DNA from: JAJFKX01 sp965230265
GTDB lineage: Bacteria; Pseudomonadota; Gammaproteobacteria; Xanthomonadales; Wenzhouxiangellaceae
Direction: 5' to 3'
DNA: 64,000 nt
NCBI GenBank assembly: GCA_965230265.1
Contig: OZ245999.1
Coordinates: forward strand, 3,224,001 to 3,288,000
Part shown: positions 60,885 to 64,000 of the stretch, in pieces
Position numbering within the stretch: the first letter of the stretch is position 1
How the letters are laid out: every line of letters starts with the position of its first letter
The notes under the pieces: model-generated
What the model saw: only the letters and a program-made list of their open reading frames with translations
Told to the model about the DNA's origin: nothing
Database searches by the model: none
Position numbers and translations under genes: made by a program

Positions 60885-62270
60885 TTATTCCAGCAAGGTA
60901 TTAACCTTAATCAAATCTTCAGGTGCCAGCACACCTGCAGCCTGCTTAAGCCGCAACTGATCCAGGATATAGGTATGGCGTGCCTGTGAATAATCACGCT
61001 GAGCCTGGAAAAACCGTTGCTCACTCAGCAGCACATCGACAATGGTGCGAGTACCTACATCAAAACCTGCCTGGGTGGAATCCAGCGCGCTTTTGGCTGA
61101 AATAACCGCTTGTTCACGGGCTTCAACTTCGCGAATGTCTGCCAATACGGCTCGATAACTGTTTTCTGCAGAACGTACCGTTGCTCGCTCCTGAAACTCT
61201 ACATCCTGCAAAGCAGCACTAAAATTTAAGCCCGCCTGGCGGGTTTGTGAATTAACTCGAAAACCAGAAAAAATCGGCACATTCAAACGAATGCCAACCT
61301 GAGCATCATCCGATAATAACAATGCATTACCCAGCGGGGTCTGGTCATCCGCACGCAGCGCAAAGGCATTATTGGCGTTGCGGTTGTAACTGGCGACCAA
61401 GTCCAGTGTTGGGAAATGCCCGGAACGCTGGATTCTGATATTCGATTCGGCCACTTCTGCCGTTTGTCGGCTGGATTCTAGGGTCGGATTATTGTTTAAG
61501 GCTATTTCCACCCACTCCTGAGCGTTGGCTGGATCCGGGCTTTCCAACGGCAGTTCTTGTTGCAAAACCTGCAGCTCTTCAAAGTATGTGCCTGTGAGTT
61601 CACGCAGTGCTTCATAAGCATCCTGCAGTGTGTTTTCAGCAACAATGACGCGGGCACGGGCCTGATCATAACTGGCTCGTGCGTCCAGAACGTCGGTTAC
61701 TGCAGTCAAACCGACTTCAAAACGCTGTTCGGCCTGTTCAAACTGTCGTTGCAGGGCTTTTTCTTCAGCCTGGGCAAATGTCAGACTGTCTTCAGCTGTC
61801 AAAATATTAAAGTAGCTTTCTGAAACCCGTAGCAAAAAACTTTGATAAGCCGCATTGTAATCGGCTTCTGCCACTGATACCTGTGCACGAGCCTGGCTGA
61901 GTAGGCCGTAGTTTTGCCAATTGAAAATAGACTGCGTCAGATCAACCCGATAGTTTTCGCGGTCAATATCGGTATCCGGCAGGCGTGTTCCTGCAATTTC
62001 CAGGCGGTTGTTACCACGGTCATAGCTGAATGAAGCACTCAATTGCGGATAAAAGTTAGCCCACGCTATCTCGGTATTTTCCCCTGAAGCATCACGCCTT
62101 AAGGCTGCGGCACGCAGTTGCGGATCCTTGCTAACAGCAATATCGTGGATACCCACCAGATCAACCGCTAATACCGGCATACTCATCAGCAGGCCAAGCA
62201 ACATAATCGTTGTTGATGTTGCCACGATCCTTATTGTTGGCCGTGTTTTTGAGCTGGGCCGTTTATACAT
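60885..62270 (-). CDS. tolC: TolC-family outer-membrane efflux/secretion channel
   Basis: 461 residues. Signal peptide (IVATSTTIMLLGLLMSMPVLA), then the duplicated TolC/OEP repeat: WANFYPQLSASFSYDRG, FLLRVSESYFNILTAEDSL, QFEQAEQRFEVGLTAVTDVLDARASYDQA in the first half; HFPTLDLVASYNR, NVPIFSGFRVNSQTRQ, QAGFDVGTRTIVDVLLSEQ in the second. It forms a trimeric tunnel through the outer membrane for type I secretion and drug efflux. Whether it exports the giant repeat proteins is unknown; their Sec-type signal peptides argue against it. Downstream of the PCMT-like gene by ~50 bases. Confidence 0.93.
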   Translation of the reverse strand: MYKRPSSKTRPTIRIVATSTTIMLLGLLMSMPVLAVDLVGIHDIAVSKDPQLRAAALRRDASGENTEIAWANFYPQLSASFSYDRGNNRLEIAGTRLPDTDIDRENYRVDLTQSIFNWQNYGLLSQARAQVSVAEADYNAAYQSFLLRVSESYFNILTAEDSLTFAQAEEKALQRQFEQAEQRFEVGLTAVTDVLDARASYDQARARVIVAENTLQDAYEALRELTGTYFEELQVLQQELPLESPDPANAQEWVEIALNNNPTLESSRQTAEVAESNIRIQRSGHFPTLDLVASYNRNANNAFALRADDQTPLGNALLLSDDAQVGIRLNVPIFSGFRVNSQTRQAGLNFSAALQDVEFQERATVRSAENSYRAVLADIREVEAREQAVISAKSALDSTQAGFDVGTRTIVDVLLSEQRFFQAQRDYSQARHTYILDQLRLKQAAGVLAPEDLIKVNTLLE

Positions 62271-62321
62271 AATTCAGACTCCGGAAATATTGTTATTCAA
62301 TAGATTAGCGATTGGATGCCT

Positions 62322-62993
62322 TCAGAACTCAAAAGGTTGCGATAATTCAGCGTGTTGCAATGCCGGTATATCGGTTTCAAACAGGCTTTCGGTTTGCCAG
62401 CTCGTTTCATCGATGCGCGTAATCAGGCGTGCTTCCATTAATGGGGATTGACCGACAATAATCAGCATGCGCCCTTTTGGTTTTAACCAATGCAGAAAGC
62501 TTTCTGGGACAAACGGTAATGAACCGCCGACCATAACCACATCTACTGGCTGTTCTGGCTGCCAGTTCGAAAAAGCATCTGCATGCTGGAAGTTCACACT
62601 GCCGGGCAACGGCTGGTCTTCATCCGCTAAACTGGAAATTCGTTTATGCGCAGCATCGACAAATTCTGGCTGGATATCTATTGCCTGTATGCGTGCACCC
62701 AATCTGGCCATACAGGCGGTCAAATAACCACTTCCTGAGCCTATTTCGACAACCTCTTCACCTGCTTGCAGTTGTGCTGCCTGCAATAAACGTCCTTCTA
62801 CCACGGGTGGCAACATAAATTGCTGATGCGCCAATGGTATTTGCAGGTCTGCATAGGCCATTTGTCGATATCGTGCCGGCACGAAGTCTTCACGTGCCAA
62901 TGTATGCAGCACGTCGAGAACTTTTTGATCGAGCACTTCCCAAGTTCGTACCTGTTGCTCTACCATGTTGAAGCGGGCTTGTTCTAAGTTCAT
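62322..62993 (-). CDS. Protein-L-isoaspartate O-methyltransferase-like protein
   Basis: 223 residues from ATG 62993 (MNLEQARFNMVEQQVRTW); the open extension to 63065 is not family-like. SAM-binding motif EEVVEIGSGSGYLTACMA, preceded by AREDFVPARYRQMAYADLQIPL and MLPPVVEGRLL. PCMT methylates isoaspartyl residues for protein repair, but this gammaproteobacterial type, typically upstream of tolC, may do something else: the usual PCMT substrate-loop threonine-serine motif is replaced by HQQFMLPP. Upstream of the TolC-family gene on the same strand, probably co-transcribed. Confidence 0.85.
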   Translation of the reverse strand: MNLEQARFNMVEQQVRTWEVLDQKVLDVLHTLAREDFVPARYRQMAYADLQIPLAHQQFMLPPVVEGRLLQAAQLQAGEEVVEIGSGSGYLTACMARLGARIQAIDIQPEFVDAAHKRISSLADEDQPLPGSVNFQHADAFSNWQPEQPVDVVMVGGSLPFVPESFLHWLKPKGRMLIIVGQSPLMEARLITRIDETSWQTESLFETDIPALQHAELSQPFEF

Positions 62994-63222
62994 AAGATTC
63001 AATCCATTTTTTTGCTGATATTGATTACCGCCAATGACGATTTTCAAGCATCCGCAGAATGCCATGATGTGCTGTTCCGTACTTACACCAAAGTGCCAAA
63101 AGTCACAGCATGCCGTTGACCGCGATGTTATTCCGAACTCTAATGAAAAGGGCTGTTATGATACCAAGGAATCGTTTATTGCACCCGCTCGATGAGCAAA
63201 ACCTGTTTAGATAATTTGCCTT

Positions 63223-64000
63223 ATGACTAAAGCTTCACAATCCACTAGTAACAATCCGGTCGCCAACCTGGAAACCACCATTTCACAGGAAATGCGCCAA
63301 CCTCTGGCCGGATCACGGCGTGCATGGTTCCACGGGGAACAACATGGCGTGCAAGTTCCGGTACGGCATATCCTGCAAAGTGATACGCCCACATTGTTTG
63401 GCGGCGAACCCAACCCGCCTATTCCCGTTTACGATACTTCCGGCCCTTATACTGATCCAGATGCCGTTATCGATCTGACGCTGGGGCTTTCCACCAGCGC
63501 CCGAAGCACCTGGATTGAACAGCGTGGGAATACCGAACAACTGTCTGCGCCAACATCAGATTTCGGTGTGCGGCGCATGCATGATGAGAAGACCACCCAT
63601 TTACGCTTTCCCAATGTACAGCCACCACGCAGGGCTGTTTCCGGAGCCAATGTGACCCAAATGCACTATGCAAGACAGGGCATTATCACTCCAGAAATGG
63701 AGTTTGTTGCCTTGCGTGAATCCATGCGTTTGGATGAGTTAAACCAACCTGGCCTGCAAAGCCAGCACCCTGGCCAAGCATGGGGGGCTGTTTTACCAAA
63801 ACAGATAACGCCAGAGTTTGTTCGCTCAGAAATTGCTGCAGGCCGGGCGATTATTCCTGCCAATATTAACCATCCAGAATTGGAGCCGATGATCATTGGC
63901 CGCAATTTCAGGGTTAAGATTAATGCCAATATCGGTAACTCTGCAGTGACCAGCTCAATCGCCGAAGAAGTAGAAAAAATGGTTTGGGCAACCCGCTGGG
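63223..64000 (+). CDS. thiC: Phosphomethylpyrimidine synthase, N-terminal part (cut by window edge)
   Basis: The first 259 codons from ATG 63223, running off the right edge. The ThiC-associated N-terminal domain contains GSRRAWFHGEQHGVQVPVR, VYDTSGPYTDPDAVIDL and MHYARQGIITPEMEFVALRE; the catalytic core starts with IPANINHPELEPMIIGRNF and INANIGNSAVTSSIAEEVEKM. ThiC is a radical SAM enzyme that turns aminoimidazole ribotide into the thiamine pyrimidine. The C-terminal cluster motif lies outside the window. The upstream 157 bases do not show the conserved blocks of a TPP riboswitch. Confidence 0.96.
   Translation, partial: MTKASQSTSNNPVANLETTISQEMRQPLAGSRRAWFHGEQHGVQVPVRHILQSDTPTLFGGEPNPPIPVYDTSGPYTDPDAVIDLTLGLSTSARSTWIEQRGNTEQLSAPTSDFGVRRMHDEKTTHLRFPNVQPPRRAVSGANVTQMHYARQGIITPEMEFVALRESMRLDELNQPGLQSQHPGQAWGAVLPKQITPEFVRSEIAAGRAIIPANINHPELEPMIIGRNFRVKINANIGNSAVTSSIAEEVEKMVWATRW

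Noticed and set aside
60885..62270. TolC as the dedicated exporter of the giant repeat proteins
   Set aside because: The giants have Sec-type signal peptides, the gene is over 30 kb away, and no type I ABC/membrane-fusion genes are in the window.
63066..63222. TPP riboswitch before thiC
   Set aside because: None of the conserved THI-element blocks could be found by eye on the plus strand.

Overview
The window looks like chromosome of a free-living, Gram-negative gammaproteobacterium, probably aquatic. This rests on the accC-accB-aroQ, groES-groEL, cutA/dsbD, glnE and waaA/lpxL-type genes and on proteobacterial-style lipopolysaccharide genes. I see no phage genes, transposase genes, CRISPR array, rRNA or tRNA. 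Most genes are housekeeping; the striking exception is a 23-kb block of giant repeat-protein genes.

Layout. 1-3029: accC (cut by the window edge), accB and aroQ on the minus strand, then a plus-strand pair (sulfotransferase-like protein and class IV aminotransferase) that appear to be the two halves of a fused plant protein. 3063-6512: MscS-type channel, DMT transporter, a small exported protein and an exported peroxiredoxin-like protein. 6649-30107: a minus-strand block with a short possible exported ORF, a 3199-residue and a 3669-residue secreted DUF11-type repeat protein, and a 676-residue relative ending in an IPTL-CTERM-like sorting signal. The two giants hold three tandem arrays that appear identical from copy to copy at the DNA level: 18 copies of 342 bp, about 4.3 copies of 807 bp and about 5.5 copies of 822 bp.

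30399-44202: PPi-dependent phosphofructokinase divergent from a short-form adenylate kinase, a TusA-like protein, mpl, a Lon N-domain protein, a DedA/PAP2-like/LssY-like membrane fusion, a nitrilase, a TlpA-like lipoprotein, a DsbD with two N-terminal domains, cutA, and groES-groEL behind a recognisable sigma-32 promoter. 44234-53936: an unknown protein, an S9 peptidase, glnE, an ELM1-like protein, a zinc-finger protein and a lipopolysaccharide cluster (GT4, O-antigen ligase-like, GT2). 53975-64000: a radical SAM protein, arsenite methyltransferase arsM, a 268-bp MITE-like element, a thioredoxin/NHL protein, a lipid A-type acyltransferase, waaA, a TolC-family protein, a PCMT-like methyltransferase and the start of thiC.

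How parts may work together: the giant proteins have signal peptides and regularly placed cysteine pairs, and the window also encodes several exported thiol-redox proteins (DsbD, TlpA-like, thioredoxin-NHL, peroxiredoxin-like). A link between them is inference. The acyltransferase, waaA, GT4, ligase and GT2 genes together would build and cap lipopolysaccharide. The best candidates for new biology are the giant repeat locus, the split plant-type protein pair and the cloverleaf-shaped element upstream of arsM.
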